Of a stretch of 19,363 nt of DNA, positions 1 through 7,442 are shown piece by piece. The stretch's first letter is position 1. The number at the start of each line of letters is the position of its first letter. Source of the DNA: DAOUBA01 sp034432855 (GTDB lineage: Bacteria > Chloroflexota > Anaerolineae > B4-G1); NCBI GenBank assembly GCA_034432855.1, contig DAOUBA010000086.1, forward strand, positions 1-19,363, written 5' to 3'. The position numbers and the translations under genes are program-made. Below the pieces are notes generated by a model. The model did no database searches and was not told where the DNA came from. It was given only the letters and a program-made list of their open reading frames with translations.

Positions 1-549
1 GCCCTCCAGCCCAACCCCACCATCATCCCCGCCTACCAGGAGGAGGCCGGCTTCCTCGCCCAACTCTTGCTCACCCTCTTGGAGCGCAAGGAGCAGACGC
101 TGCGTGAGGTGCGAGCGCTCTTCGCTCAGCATCCCGATGCCCCAATCTTCTCCTCTCTCCCAGGCGCCAGCCCCCTCCTGGAAGCCAAACTGCTGGTGAT
201 GTTCGGCGACCAGCGCGAGCGTTTCCCCTCCCCTGCGGCCATTCAGGCCCTCGCAGGCACCTGCCCGGTCACCGACCAGAGCGGTAAACGACGGCGCGTC
301 TACTTCCGCAAAGCCTGCAATCACGACTACCGCAACACCGCCCAGCAGTTCGCAATGGAATCGGCCATGCACTCCGAATGGGCAGCCACTTACCTCGCCG
401 AGGCCCTGGCACGCGGTCACTCCAAGAGCCACGCCTATCGCTGTCTGGCCAATCGCTGGCTGGGCATCATCTGGAAGCTGTGGCAGACGCACCAACTCTA
501 CGACGAAGCCTATCATCTCCAGCAGATCAACCAACACCGCAAACGGTGA
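1..549 (+). CDS. IS110-family transposase, C-terminal part (5' truncated by window edge)
   Basis: The frame is open from base 1 to the TGA at 547-549, so the gene starts outside the window; the TTG at 67 is not needed as a start. The visible part matches the C-terminal Transposase_20 (IS116/IS110/IS902) region. A helix-hairpin-helix-like segment 'LPGASPLLEAKLL' is followed by 'ALAGTCPVTDQSGKRRR', whose Ser (codon 280-282) is at the place of the proposed catalytic serine of the Tnp domain. The typical 'CNHDYRNTAQQFA' and C-terminal 'HAYRCLANRWLGIIWKL' segments follow. In this family a DEDD RuvC-like N-terminal domain works with this domain and, in studied members, with a bridge RNA from the element's non-coding end. 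No internal stop or frameshift is visible. Confidence 0.9.
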   Translation, partial: ALQPNPTIIPAYQEEAGFLAQLLLTLLERKEQTLREVRALFAQHPDAPIFSSLPGASPLLEAKLLVMFGDQRERFPSPAAIQALAGTCPVTDQSGKRRRVYFRKACNHDYRNTAQQFAMESAMHSEWAATYLAEALARGHSKSHAYRCLANRWLGIIWKLWQTHQLYDEAYHLQQINQHRKR

Positions 550-718
550 GATGAGTGGCGATTGATTGTCAAGTTCGGTAGTGGGCAGAAAGCGTGATCG
601 GTCTCTCGCAAGCGACAAGATGGTGGTATGTAGAACGGGTGTTCTGTTTGTGCCTGCGTTCACCCGTCGTTACCCCTTGCCTGCTGACCGAAATGACCAC
701 TACGAGGGACTTGACAAA
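1..718 (+). mobile_element. IS110-family insertion sequence, 3' part (left end outside window)
   Basis: The partial transposase (1-549) and the non-coding stretch after it (550 to about 718) are read as the right part of an IS110-family element. IS110 elements lack classical terminal inverted repeats, so the right boundary is not certain. I place it near the CTTGACAA motif (710-717) because the minus-strand metallopeptidase reading frame ends just beyond it at 730. The left end and the N-terminal DEDD catalytic half lie outside the window, so completeness cannot be judged. Confidence 0.6.
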
Positions 719-729
719 GCTTGTCCACA
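550..729 (+). other. Non-coding right end of the IS110 element with hairpin; possible bridge-RNA region
   Basis: No convincing gene lies in these 180 bases. They contain a 7-bp hairpin, ACGGGTG (635-641) with CACCCGT (661-667) around a 19-nt loop. An inverted pair, TTGTCAAG (566-573) and CTTGACAA (710-717), encloses almost the whole stretch. A short palindrome, GACAA-AGC-TTGTC, covers 713-725. In the IS1111 branch of IS110 elements the structured bridge RNA comes from the right non-coding end, so this stretch is a candidate. In the IS110 branch it would be in the left end, outside the window. The RNA call is inference. Confidence 0.3.
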
Positions 730-2136
730 TCACGGGCCCACGGCCAGCACTCTATCCACCGTCGCCTGGTTGGGTCCCAGGACGACCATGATGCTATCCT
801 CCTGGCGGTTGACGCACACGACATCTATCCCCTGCCAGCAAGATACCCCGTTGGTCACTCGGCTGGCGGAATGGCCGAAGCGGACGTCAGCGTAAGACCT
901 GTAAGCATCCAGAAATTGCCTGGCATCGGCCGGCGTATCCCAGACCGTACGCAACAGCATCACCGTCTCGCCAGTTGTCTCGTTATAATACACTGCGCAG
1001 TGGTCTCCCCCCCACCCCTCGGCAGCCGCGCTCGCTTCCCTCTCGCCAAGATGATTGTCCAGGTATAGACGGAGTACAAACTCGCCAACCGTAGACTCGT
1101 AGATGAGATGCCAATCGCTGCCCAACGTGTCGGTCAGAGCCGCCAGGGAGACCGCAACGGGCTGATCGCCGGCCAGGTAACGATCTGGATGCAGAATGTG
1201 TTCCGTCGAGGCAGGAGGCGTCGCATAGGCGCTGTTGACCAGTTCCCAGCCACCGTGTGCGTAGAGAGCCTGTACGAAATCGCGGCCCTCGTTGTAGGGG
1301 AACTCGGATAATTCCCCGAGCACGGGGGGAGTCGAACCTCTCAGAGGAAAGCGCATTTTCAAGTATTGATTGAGCCACAGACGCGTTTCTTCCGCCGATA
1401 TGTACGTTTTCACGTACTGTTCCTGAAGCAACTGGGCATCCCCTTCGACCAGGCCACGGATAGCCAGAAAGCGATCGCTGTAGCCAGGCTCATCGGTCAT
1501 GCCGAGCCCCAGCGCCTCGAAGTCGAAATGTTGATCTCCCAGGGCGTGGGTGAACTCGTGAGCAAAGACAACCTGCTCCATCACGCCCAGGGTGTAGGCA
1601 TCGCTGACCAGGAAGATTTCCTCGGTATCGGGCTTGTAGAACCCGGCGATCCATTTGTAGAAACTATCCCGCCAGAGTTCCAACAGGTCGGTGTCGGGCG
1701 GCATGAAATCGAATGTGGCCAGCGCAATGGCCAGAAGGCGGGCTTGCGTTTCCCACTTTTCGCCAATGAACGTACAGGCATAGTACCGACGTAGCTGTAG
1801 CGGGGTGACTTTCCAGCGCGGGACGGGGCGCAATGTCTGCAATCCGCGCAGCCTGACGACCTCTTGCTCGATCCGGTCTAACGCTGCCGCCTCTTCCGCG
1901 CTCAGCGCGTAGGGCGTCGGCGTAAGGGTCACATAGGGAGTCGGAGTGGGCGTGGGAGTCCAGGTTGGGATAGGCGTGGGCCGGGGGGTATTGGTGGGCG
2001 GCAGCGTGGCGAGCCCGGCCATCCGCGCCGCAGATAACCCTCGCAGGCTGTAGGCGATGAAGGAGCAAATGAGCAGCAGCACGAACAAATTGCCGACGGC
2101 CAGCAGCACAAGGATGAGTCTCTGTGTCTTGGACAT
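730..2136 (-). CDS. Membrane-anchored HExxH metallopeptidase-like protein
   Basis: The 468-residue protein has one N-terminal hydrophobic segment (about 6-31), which should anchor it with the rest outside the cell. A Thr/Pro-rich linker follows (about 46-76, repeated TPTP), as is common in exported Chloroflexota proteins. The globular part carries HEFTH (193-197), a zincin HExxH motif, and 'GLVEGDAQ' with Glu231 spaced to be the third zinc ligand, as in gluzincins. No named family is recognised and the substrate is unknown. The ATG start has a strong ribosome site, GGAGGTGAT, that lies inside the 3' end of the upstream Rad50 gene; the stop of that gene is one base away, so the two are probably co-translated. 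The gene ends about 12 bases from the presumed IS110 end. Confidence 0.8.
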   Translation of the reverse strand: MSKTQRLILVLLAVGNLFVLLLICSFIAYSLRGLSAARMAGLATLPPTNTPRPTPIPTWTPTPTPTPYVTLTPTPYALSAEEAAALDRIEQEVVRLRGLQTLRPVPRWKVTPLQLRRYYACTFIGEKWETQARLLAIALATFDFMPPDTDLLELWRDSFYKWIAGFYKPDTEEIFLVSDAYTLGVMEQVVFAHEFTHALGDQHFDFEALGLGMTDEPGYSDRFLAIRGLVEGDAQLLQEQYVKTYISAEETRLWLNQYLKMRFPLRGSTPPVLGELSEFPYNEGRDFVQALYAHGGWELVNSAYATPPASTEHILHPDRYLAGDQPVAVSLAALTDTLGSDWHLIYESTVGEFVLRLYLDNHLGEREASAAAEGWGGDHCAVYYNETTGETVMLLRTVWDTPADARQFLDAYRSYADVRFGHSASRVTNGVSCWQGIDVVCVNRQEDSIMVVLGPNQATVDRVLAVGP

Positions 2137-2137
2137 T

Positions 2138-4711
2138 TCACATCACCTCCACCACCGATCCCTCTGGCGTCTTGGTCACCTCGACACGCACCGGGAAAGC
2201 ATCCTTCAATTCCTCGAGGTGGGTAATGATCAAAACGCGTGCAAAATCGTCCTGGATGGCGTTGATCGCCTCGACCAGCCGCTCGAGGTGTTGAGGGTCT
2301 TGAGTGCCAAAGCCTTCGTCAATCACCAGGGTCTGCAATTGCGCTCCGGCCCGCCGCGCCAGGAGTCTGGAGAGCGCGATGCGGATGGCAAAATTGATGC
2401 GAAATTGCTCGCCGCCGGAATAGTTCTCATAAGGCCGCGTGCCCAGTTCGTCGGCGATCTTGATCTCAAGGGTCTCACGCACCTCGCCGGCCTGCGTCTC
2501 ACGTTGGGTGTCGAAGCGCACGTGCATGCGCCCGCCGGTCATGCGCGCAAGCAGTCGGTTGGCTTCCTCCTCGATCTCCGGGACCACTGCTTCGATCACC
2601 ATGGCGGGCACGCCCTTGACGCCAAAGGCGGTGCGCAGTTCTTCGTAGATGGACTGCTCGGCGGCCAGTTCCTCGCGCCGCTGGAGTTTATCGGCGCGCT
2701 GCTGTTCGAGCGCCTTGCACGCCTCCAGTCGCTGCTGGGCAGCGCCGAGCCGCTGGCGGGCGGTGGCTTCCTCGCCGCGCACACGTTGCAGTTCAGCCTC
2801 GACTGCCGGTGCCGCACGTAGTCGCTCGCGCAGTTCTTGAGCCTGGGACTTTAACTTTTCCCGGCGCGTCTGCTCGGTCTCGATCTGCTTGCGTACACGC
2901 CGCTCGTTTTCTTCCAGTTTCTTGAGCGCTGCCCGCTCTTCCTTCACGCCTGTCCGCGCTTCACCTAGGCGCTCTCGCTGTTCGACAAAGATGCGTCCTG
3001 CGTCCACCGCCTGGCGCGCCGCCTCGTGGGCCGCCGCGTCATAACCCAACCGCTCGGCCTGCTTCAGCACCTCCGCCAATTGGCTGCGCTCCTGATGGGC
3101 GTAATCCCCAGTGCTCAAGCGTCGCCCCACTTCAGCCAGTTGCGCCCGAACATCCGTCAGCGCCTCTGCGGCCTGCCGCCCCTGCGCGATGCGCTCGGCC
3201 AGCGCCGCTTCCTGCCGTTGTAACGCAGGCAAGTTGCGCAGCAGGCTGTCGCTTTCGGCGATCTGCTGCTCCAGCGCGCGGGCCCGCCCAGCCAATTCTC
3301 CGGCAGCAGCATGGTTGCCGCGGTAGGCATCGCCTTTCGCCTGTCCCTCGTGTCGCAGGTTGCCCAGCAGCTGCAGCCGATGCTCGTCGGTAAGCGGCCG
3401 GGCGCACAAGGGGCACTCGGCACCGGCCTGCTCCAGTAAGACGATCCTCTCTTTGAGCGCGTCCATTTCGGCGCGCAGCGCCTCGTTCCGCGCGCGCAGT
3501 TCGGCCTGTTGCTCGGCAATGAGTGCCAGGTCGCCCCGCGCCGCCTCGCGGCTTGCAGCCAACTGTGCCAGGTGCGCCAATTGCGCCTGTACTTCCTCGT
3601 ACTCGGCCAGCAGCGCCTCGTCGGGCAGACGGCTCTCCAACTCGGCGCAACGTTGTGCGATGACTTCGCGTTCGGTCTCCAACTGGTGACGCGCTTCGGC
3701 GATCTGCGCCTCCAGCGCGGCGCGACACTCGCCAAGTTCCTTCGACTGGCGCAGTTTGTCGCCCAGTTCACGCTCTCGCGCGAGAGCCTGCTGGTACGCG
3801 GCATAGCCGGCTTCGATCTCTTCAGCCTGGGCCAGCAGGCTCTCGTATTCGGCCAGACGCACCTGCCGCGCCGCCCGCTCTTCAGCCAGCGCATCCAACT
3901 CGCGTTGCGTCTGGGTGATGCGCTCATCCAGTTCGACGATCTGCGTTTCGACGTGCCTGAGATCGGCGCGTGCGGCCTCGATTTGTTGATAGGCAGCCTG
4001 CGCTGCCTGGAGCGTCGCAGCCAGGCTCTCTACGGCTGCCTGAGCTGCTGCGAGATCGGCCTCGTACTCGGGGCGGCGGGCCAGTTCGCTCTCGATCTCT
4101 TGCAGGCGCAGTTCGGTGACCTCGAATTCGTTCTTGAACGCCTGCAGGCGCTCCTTGGCCCGTTCCTCGTAAATGGCCCAGCGGTCGAGCCCCAGGATGT
4201 CACCCAGCACGCGCTTGCGCTCGGCCGGCTGCCTGACGGTGAATTCGTCGGCGTGGCCCTGCCGCAGGAAGGCCGAGTTGATAAAGGTCTCATAGTTGAG
4301 CCGCAAGACGCGCTCGATCTTGGCCTGGGTCTCGCGCACGCTGCCCTCGGTAAGCGAGCGCCAGCGGCTACCCCCCTCAGTCCCCCCTGCGAGGGGGGAA
4401 GAATCCAGTATCTGAAAGTCGAGCACAGTGCTGCCGCGTTTACCGGCTTTGCGCCGACGCAGGACGCGGTAGGTCTGTTCACCCAGGTCGAAAGCGAACT
4501 CGACGCTCGCTTCATCTTCGCCCAGACGAATCAGGTCGTCGTCGCGTTTGGCGCGCGACTGCCCCCACACGGCCCAGGTGATGGCGTCGAGGAGCGCCGA
4601 CTTGCCCGCGCCGTTCTCACCCGCCAGGCATGCAACGTGAATACCGGCGAAATCCAATTCCGCCCGGCGGTAGCACATGAAGTTGGTGAGAGAGAGGTAT
4701 TTGGGGATCAA
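2138..4711 (-). CDS. sbcC: Rad50/SbcC-family DNA repair ATPase
   Basis: The 857-residue protein is an SMC-like ATPase of the Rad50/SbcC type, which normally works with the nuclease Mre11/SbcD in processing DNA ends and hairpins. Walker A is GENGAGKS (31-38), the Q-loop is in 'AFLRQGHADEF' (Gln152), and two long coiled coils (about 185-430 and 440-690) flank a CPLC zinc hook (Cys433/Cys436). The ABC signature SGGEQ is at 765-769, Walker B/D-loop 'LVIDEGFGTQD' has Asp798-Glu799, and the H-loop is 'IITHLEE'. Oddities: residues about 105-116 (SSPLAGGTEGGS) are encoded by a GC palindrome that looks like a repeat inserted in frame. The start is TTG, directly after the tetranucleotide repeat and with no visible ribosome site, so translation probably depends on the upstream gene, whose stop is two bases away. 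No SbcD/Mre11 gene is in the window. Confidence 0.93.
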   Translation of the reverse strand: MIPKYLSLTNFMCYRRAELDFAGIHVACLAGENGAGKSALLDAITWAVWGQSRAKRDDDLIRLGEDEASVEFAFDLGEQTYRVLRRRKAGKRGSTVLDFQILDSSPLAGGTEGGSRWRSLTEGSVRETQAKIERVLRLNYETFINSAFLRQGHADEFTVRQPAERKRVLGDILGLDRWAIYEERAKERLQAFKNEFEVTELRLQEIESELARRPEYEADLAAAQAAVESLAATLQAAQAAYQQIEAARADLRHVETQIVELDERITQTQRELDALAEERAARQVRLAEYESLLAQAEEIEAGYAAYQQALARERELGDKLRQSKELGECRAALEAQIAEARHQLETEREVIAQRCAELESRLPDEALLAEYEEVQAQLAHLAQLAASREAARGDLALIAEQQAELRARNEALRAEMDALKERIVLLEQAGAECPLCARPLTDEHRLQLLGNLRHEGQAKGDAYRGNHAAAGELAGRARALEQQIAESDSLLRNLPALQRQEAALAERIAQGRQAAEALTDVRAQLAEVGRRLSTGDYAHQERSQLAEVLKQAERLGYDAAAHEAARQAVDAGRIFVEQRERLGEARTGVKEERAALKKLEENERRVRKQIETEQTRREKLKSQAQELRERLRAAPAVEAELQRVRGEEATARQRLGAAQQRLEACKALEQQRADKLQRREELAAEQSIYEELRTAFGVKGVPAMVIEAVVPEIEEEANRLLARMTGGRMHVRFDTQRETQAGEVRETLEIKIADELGTRPYENYSGGEQFRINFAIRIALSRLLARRAGAQLQTLVIDEGFGTQDPQHLERLVEAINAIQDDFARVLIITHLEELKDAFPVRVEVTKTPEGSVVEVM
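4364..4399. repeat. GC palindrome inserted in frame in the Rad50 gene
   Basis: Perfect arms CCCCCCT (4382-4388) and AGGGGGG (4392-4398) enclose GCG, with a further CCCCCCTCAGT just before (4371-4381). The stretch encodes a low-complexity Ser/Gly/Pro peptide between the N-terminal beta strands and the Q-loop of the ATPase head, where I would not expect such a segment in Rad50. It resembles short dispersed palindromes that I associate with Chloroflexota genomes; that link is from memory and was not searched. Confidence 0.65.
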
Positions 4712-4713
4712 GG

Positions 4714-4769
4714 TTAGTTGGTTAGTTGGTTGGTTGGTTGGTTGGTTAGTTGGTTAGTTGGTTGGTTGA
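4714..4769. repeat. Tetranucleotide tandem repeat (TTRG)13 at the nucleotidyltransferase/Rad50 junction
   Basis: Thirteen units of TTGG or TTAG (4714-4765), then one degenerate TTGA. On the minus strand this reads C(C/T)AA and encodes the Gln/Pro/Thr/Asn tail of the nucleotidyltransferase, its TAA stop, and the bases right up to the Rad50 TTG start. The unit length is not a multiple of three, so gain or loss of one unit changes the tail frame and the distance or overlap between the two genes. Confidence 0.9.
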
Positions 4770-5328
4770 CCGATCGACATCGCATGCGTTGGTACTCCGC
4801 CACCAGGGTAGAATCATCCAGTGCTTGCTCAAACTGGCGTAACCAGCCCAGTATATAGGCATCGTCAAGAGCATCGCCCTGTCTCCGGATAATGCCTTCA
4901 GCATCCTCATAGTCCCGCGGCCGGGTGGAGATCATCTTGTAGATGATCAGGTCTTCGGGACTGCAGACGGTGGCGATCACGCGGGGTTGCAGTTCTACCG
5001 GGCGCGCCCGTTCGATAGCGGCGGCGTCGAAACTCGTGTCAGCCAGCAATAAGTCCAGACGTGCGCCTTGTTCGTCCTGTACGAACAGGATGCCGCTGCG
5101 CTGTAAGGCTTGCAGAGGGTCGGGTTGCAGGGACGTATAGTCAGGCGACAGGACCTCCAGCAGGCGCGGCGCCTCGTCACGCTTCAGCAGGACTTTGACG
5201 TCTACATCGCGCGTCACGCGCGGCTCGCCCCAGATGCCTACGGCGAATCCGCCGATGATCGCGGATGGGATACCGGCCGCACGCAGTTTTTCCTGCAAAG
5301 CCGCCAGGGACTCAAAGAGACTTTCCAC
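4714..5328 (-). CDS. Nucleotidyltransferase (DUF6036/AbiEii-like), possible toxin-type partner
   Basis: The 204-residue protein has a minimal nucleotidyltransferase fold: GGFAVGIWG (26-34), then 'TRDVDV' with the Asp41/Asp43 metal pair, a third acidic residue in 'ARLDLLLAD' (Asp92) and the downstream 'SPEDLIIYKM' segment of AbiEii/DUF6036-type proteins. Such enzymes transfer nucleotides to RNA or protein, and several act as toxins of type IV or MNT/HEPN-like pairs; the target here is unknown. The GTG start (GGAG about seven bases upstream) overlaps the stop of the small gene 5312-5578 by 17 bases, as in two-gene toxin-antitoxin-type units. The last 15 or so residues (repeated QPTN/QLTN) are encoded by a tetranucleotide tandem repeat and are probably not part of the fold. 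Confidence 0.8.
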   Translation of the reverse strand: MESLFESLAALQEKLRAAGIPSAIIGGFAVGIWGEPRVTRDVDVKVLLKRDEAPRLLEVLSPDYTSLQPDPLQALQRSGILFVQDEQGARLDLLLADTSFDAAAIERARPVELQPRVIATVCSPEDLIIYKMISTRPRDYEDAEGIIRRQGDALDDAYILGWLRQFEQALDDSTLVAEYQRMRCRSVNQPTNQLTNQPTNQLTN

Positions 5329-5578
5329 GTTGCTGCTCCAACCATCGCTCCAATACCGCCAAGCGGCGCTGGAGTTCCTCCAGGTAGGCCATCCGCTCGG
5401 CGCGGAAGAGGTGCTCCGTTTCTCGTAACTGCGGTTCGAAGGCGCGCTGGAGCGTCAACCAGTGGGCAAGGCTTTCCTGAACGGTCATCTGGCGCAGCAG
5501 GCGGGTCTCCTTGGCTTCCACGTGCTCCCATCCCTGGCGCGCGCGGCGCAGGTCTATCTTGCCTCCTGCTTCTTGCAT
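5312..5578 (-). CDS. Small helical protein paired with the nucleotidyltransferase
   Basis: The 88-residue, charged and almost wholly helical protein has no signal peptide or membrane segment. Its core reads 'RRARQGWEHVEAKETRLLRQMTVQESL' in several helical turns and then an amphipathic helix rich in Arg/Glu/Leu; I recall similar small proteins encoded before DUF6036-type nucleotidyltransferases. The ATG at 5578 has GAGGAGG five bases upstream and lies 9 bases after the recN stop. The 3' end overlaps the nucleotidyltransferase by 17 bases. The first few residues (MQEAGGK) come from a repeat-like stretch, so a start at the internal Met in 'RQMTVQESL' is possible. A role as antitoxin or substrate-binding partner is inference from the pairing. 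Confidence 0.65.
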   Translation of the reverse strand: MQEAGGKIDLRRARQGWEHVEAKETRLLRQMTVQESLAHWLTLQRAFEPQLRETEHLFRAERMAYLEELQRRLAVLERWLEQQRGKSL

Positions 5579-5634
5579 CCTGCCTCCTCAGCCTGCTCTC
5601 CCGCTCCCTTGCTCCCCTGCTCCCCTGCCCTTCT
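5562..5634. repeat. Low-complexity CT-rich repeat forming the RecN tail and the next gene's start
   Basis: Repeated short units on the plus strand, such as GCTCCCCT (twice), GCTCCCTT and GCCTCCTG, run from the end of recN into the start of the small gene. On the minus strand they encode the Gly/Arg-rich tail of RecN (RGAGEQGSGRAG) and the first residues of the small protein, and they also supply that gene's ribosome-binding site. Confidence 0.55.
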
Positions 5635-7408
5635 TACGGCTCTTCACGTGTTCGAGAATCTCCTCCGCGCTGCGATAGGCCGCCTCACCGCTGGCACCCA
5701 ACATCTGCGCGAGTTCCTCCACGCGCGCTTTACCCCTCAATTGGCGCACCCGCGTGACCGTGCGCTCGCCCTCGACGATCTTGAGCACGTGCAGGTGCGC
5801 GTCGCCGAAACCGGCCAACTGCGGCAGATGGGTCACGCACAAGACCTGGTGACGCAGGCCGCCGGGCCCCGTGCCTACCGCCAGGCTCCATAGTTTCTCG
5901 CCCACGGTCGCGCCCACGCGCCCGCCGATACCCTGGTCAATCTCGTCAAAGATGAGGGTGGGCGTCTCGTCGGCGCGCGAGAGCACCGTCTTGAGCGCCA
6001 ACATCAGCCGCGAGGTCTCGCCGCCGGAAGCAATCCTGGCCATCGGCTTGAGCGGCTCGCCGGGGTTGGGAGAGACGAAGAATTCGACGTGGTCTATGCC
6101 GCTGGCGTCAAAGGCTACTCGCTTACCGATCCACTCGTCAAATTGGGAATCAGGGATTAGGGATTGAGGAAGCGGAACGCCCTCGGGGTCTTCTCGCCAA
6201 TGAAAATCCACGCCAAAGCGGGCGCCTTCCATCCGCAGGTCACCCAATTCCGCCTCGACTCCGGCCGCCAGACGTCCGGCCACCTCGCGCCGCCGCTGCG
6301 AGAGGTCAACGGCCAGTTCGGCCAACCGCGCCAATAGCCGCTCCTCCTCTGCCCGCAACCCGGCGACGCGCTCCTCGCTGTGGGTGATGGTGTCGAGTTC
6401 GTGTGCAGCCTTTTCAGCATAGGCCAGCACGTCGGGGATCGTCGCGCCGTACTTGCGTTCCAGGCGGCGCACCAGCGCCAGCCGATCTTCGACTTCCTGC
6501 AACCGCTGGGGGTTATATTCGATCTGCTCCTGGTAATCGTGCAGGGTGTGTATCAGTTCCTCGATCTGGTAGTTGGCGGTCTCGGCGACACGCAGTTGTG
6601 ACTCCAGTGCCGGGTCCACACGGGCCAGTCCTTCCAGCGCACGCAGCGCCGCGCCCAACAGGTCGAGCGCCCCCGCGACCTCCTCGCCGCCCTCCAGCGC
6701 GCGCAGCGCCTCGCCGGCCCGCGCGGCCAACTGTTCGGCGTTCGCCAGGCGCAGCCGCTCCTCCAGTAGTTCTTCCTCCTCGCCGGGACGGAGCACCGCG
6801 GCGCGAATCTCTTCGACCTGGAACTTGAGCAAATCGGCGCGGTGCGCCAGTTCCTGCTCGCTGCGCATCAGGTCGGCCAACTCTTTGCGCACGGCCCGTA
6901 TCTGGCCGACGACCTCGGCGACCTGGGCCCGCAGCGGCCACAGTTCGCCGTAGCGGTCGAGCAGGTTGATATGCTCGCGCACGCGCAGCAGCGAGAGGTG
7001 CTCACTCTGGCCGTGAATGTCCACCAGCCCCTCAGCCACCTCGCGCAGGAGCGCCAGCGTGACCGTCCGCCCGTTGACGCGGCAGACAGTGCGCCCGTTC
7101 TCGCGCACCTCGCGCCCCAGGAGCAACAGGTTCGGGTCGTCGCCCTCCAGACCCTCCTGCTCCAGCACAGGGTCAATCACGGCCCGCTCTGTTGCGCCCA
7201 GGCGGAAGGCGCCCTCGACGATGGCGCGGTCGGCGCCGGCGCGCACGACGGTGCTATCCGCCCGTCCGCCGAGGAGAAGCGCCACGGCATCCACGATGAT
7301 GGACTTGCCCGCGCCGGTCTCGCCGGTCAGCACGATAAAGCCCGGTTCGAGGTTCAGGTACAGTTCGTCAATGATGGCGAAATCGCGGATGCGCAGTTCA
7401 GCCAGCAC
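5588..7408 (-). CDS. recN: DNA repair protein RecN
   Basis: The 606-residue protein is an SMC-like ATPase that acts in recombinational repair of double-strand breaks. Walker A is GETGAGKS (29-36) in the typical start 'ELRIRDFAIIDEL', and the family segment 'LVDIHGQSEHLSLL' follows. Two moderate coiled coils flank the middle, without a zinc hook. The signature region is 'ARIASGGETSRLMLALK', Walker B 'LIFDEIDQGIGG' has Asp488-Glu489, and 'VTHLPQLAGFGDAH' follows. The start is GTG with GGAGGT just upstream. It lies downstream of nadK and the zinc-finger gene; nadK-recN linkage is common in bacteria. Odd points: Q415-F423 (QSLIPDSQF) is encoded by an A/T-richer repeat-like insert, and the C-terminal dozen residues come from a CT-rich repeat, making a tail longer than usual. 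Confidence 0.97.
   Translation of the reverse strand: MLAELRIRDFAIIDELYLNLEPGFIVLTGETGAGKSIIVDAVALLLGGRADSTVVRAGADRAIVEGAFRLGATERAVIDPVLEQEGLEGDDPNLLLLGREVRENGRTVCRVNGRTVTLALLREVAEGLVDIHGQSEHLSLLRVREHINLLDRYGELWPLRAQVAEVVGQIRAVRKELADLMRSEQELAHRADLLKFQVEEIRAAVLRPGEEEELLEERLRLANAEQLAARAGEALRALEGGEEVAGALDLLGAALRALEGLARVDPALESQLRVAETANYQIEELIHTLHDYQEQIEYNPQRLQEVEDRLALVRRLERKYGATIPDVLAYAEKAAHELDTITHSEERVAGLRAEEERLLARLAELAVDLSQRRREVAGRLAAGVEAELGDLRMEGARFGVDFHWREDPEGVPLPQSLIPDSQFDEWIGKRVAFDASGIDHVEFFVSPNPGEPLKPMARIASGGETSRLMLALKTVLSRADETPTLIFDEIDQGIGGRVGATVGEKLWSLAVGTGPGGLRHQVLCVTHLPQLAGFGDAHLHVLKIVEGERTVTRVRQLRGKARVEELAQMLGASGEAAYRSAEEILEHVKSRKKGRGAGEQGSGRAG
6140..6167. repeat. Repeat-like insert inside recN
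   Basis: On the minus strand this is a string of near-repeats (AATCCCT twice, then GATTCCC) that encodes QSLIPDSQF in frame, between the coiled-coil region and the C-terminal ATPase half. It is clearly poorer in GC than the surrounding gene and recalls the dispersed TAATCCC-type repeats I associate with Chloroflexota and cyanobacterial genomes. Identity as a mobile repeat is inference. Confidence 0.5.
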
Positions 7409-7422
7409 GTTCGACCTCCATC

Positions 7423-7442
7423 AACGGGCTGAAAAGCCCGTT
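7423..7442. repeat. 8-bp palindrome with GAAA loop between the zinc-finger gene and recN
   Basis: AACGGGCT (7423-7430) and AGCCCGTT (7435-7442) pair perfectly around GAAA. It abuts the stop codon of the zinc-finger gene (7443-7445) and lies just before the recN ribosome site. There is no T tract on either side, so a simple intrinsic terminator is unlikely; it looks like one of the dispersed palindromes of this window. Confidence 0.7.

Noticed and set aside
566..1068. Overlapping plus-strand frames opposite the 3' end of the metallopeptidase gene
   Set aside because: No family pattern or good ribosome site; the metallopeptidase frame on the minus strand is much better supported.
3509..4717. 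Long open frame on the plus strand opposite the Rad50 gene
   Set aside because: Composition mirrors the coiled-coil codons of Rad50; no recognisable domain. The frames at 2057-2821, 9113-10075 and 12094-13215 were rejected for the same reason.
4714..4769. CRISPR array or origin iterons
   Set aside because: The unit is only four bases with no spacers; it is a simple sequence repeat inside a gene.
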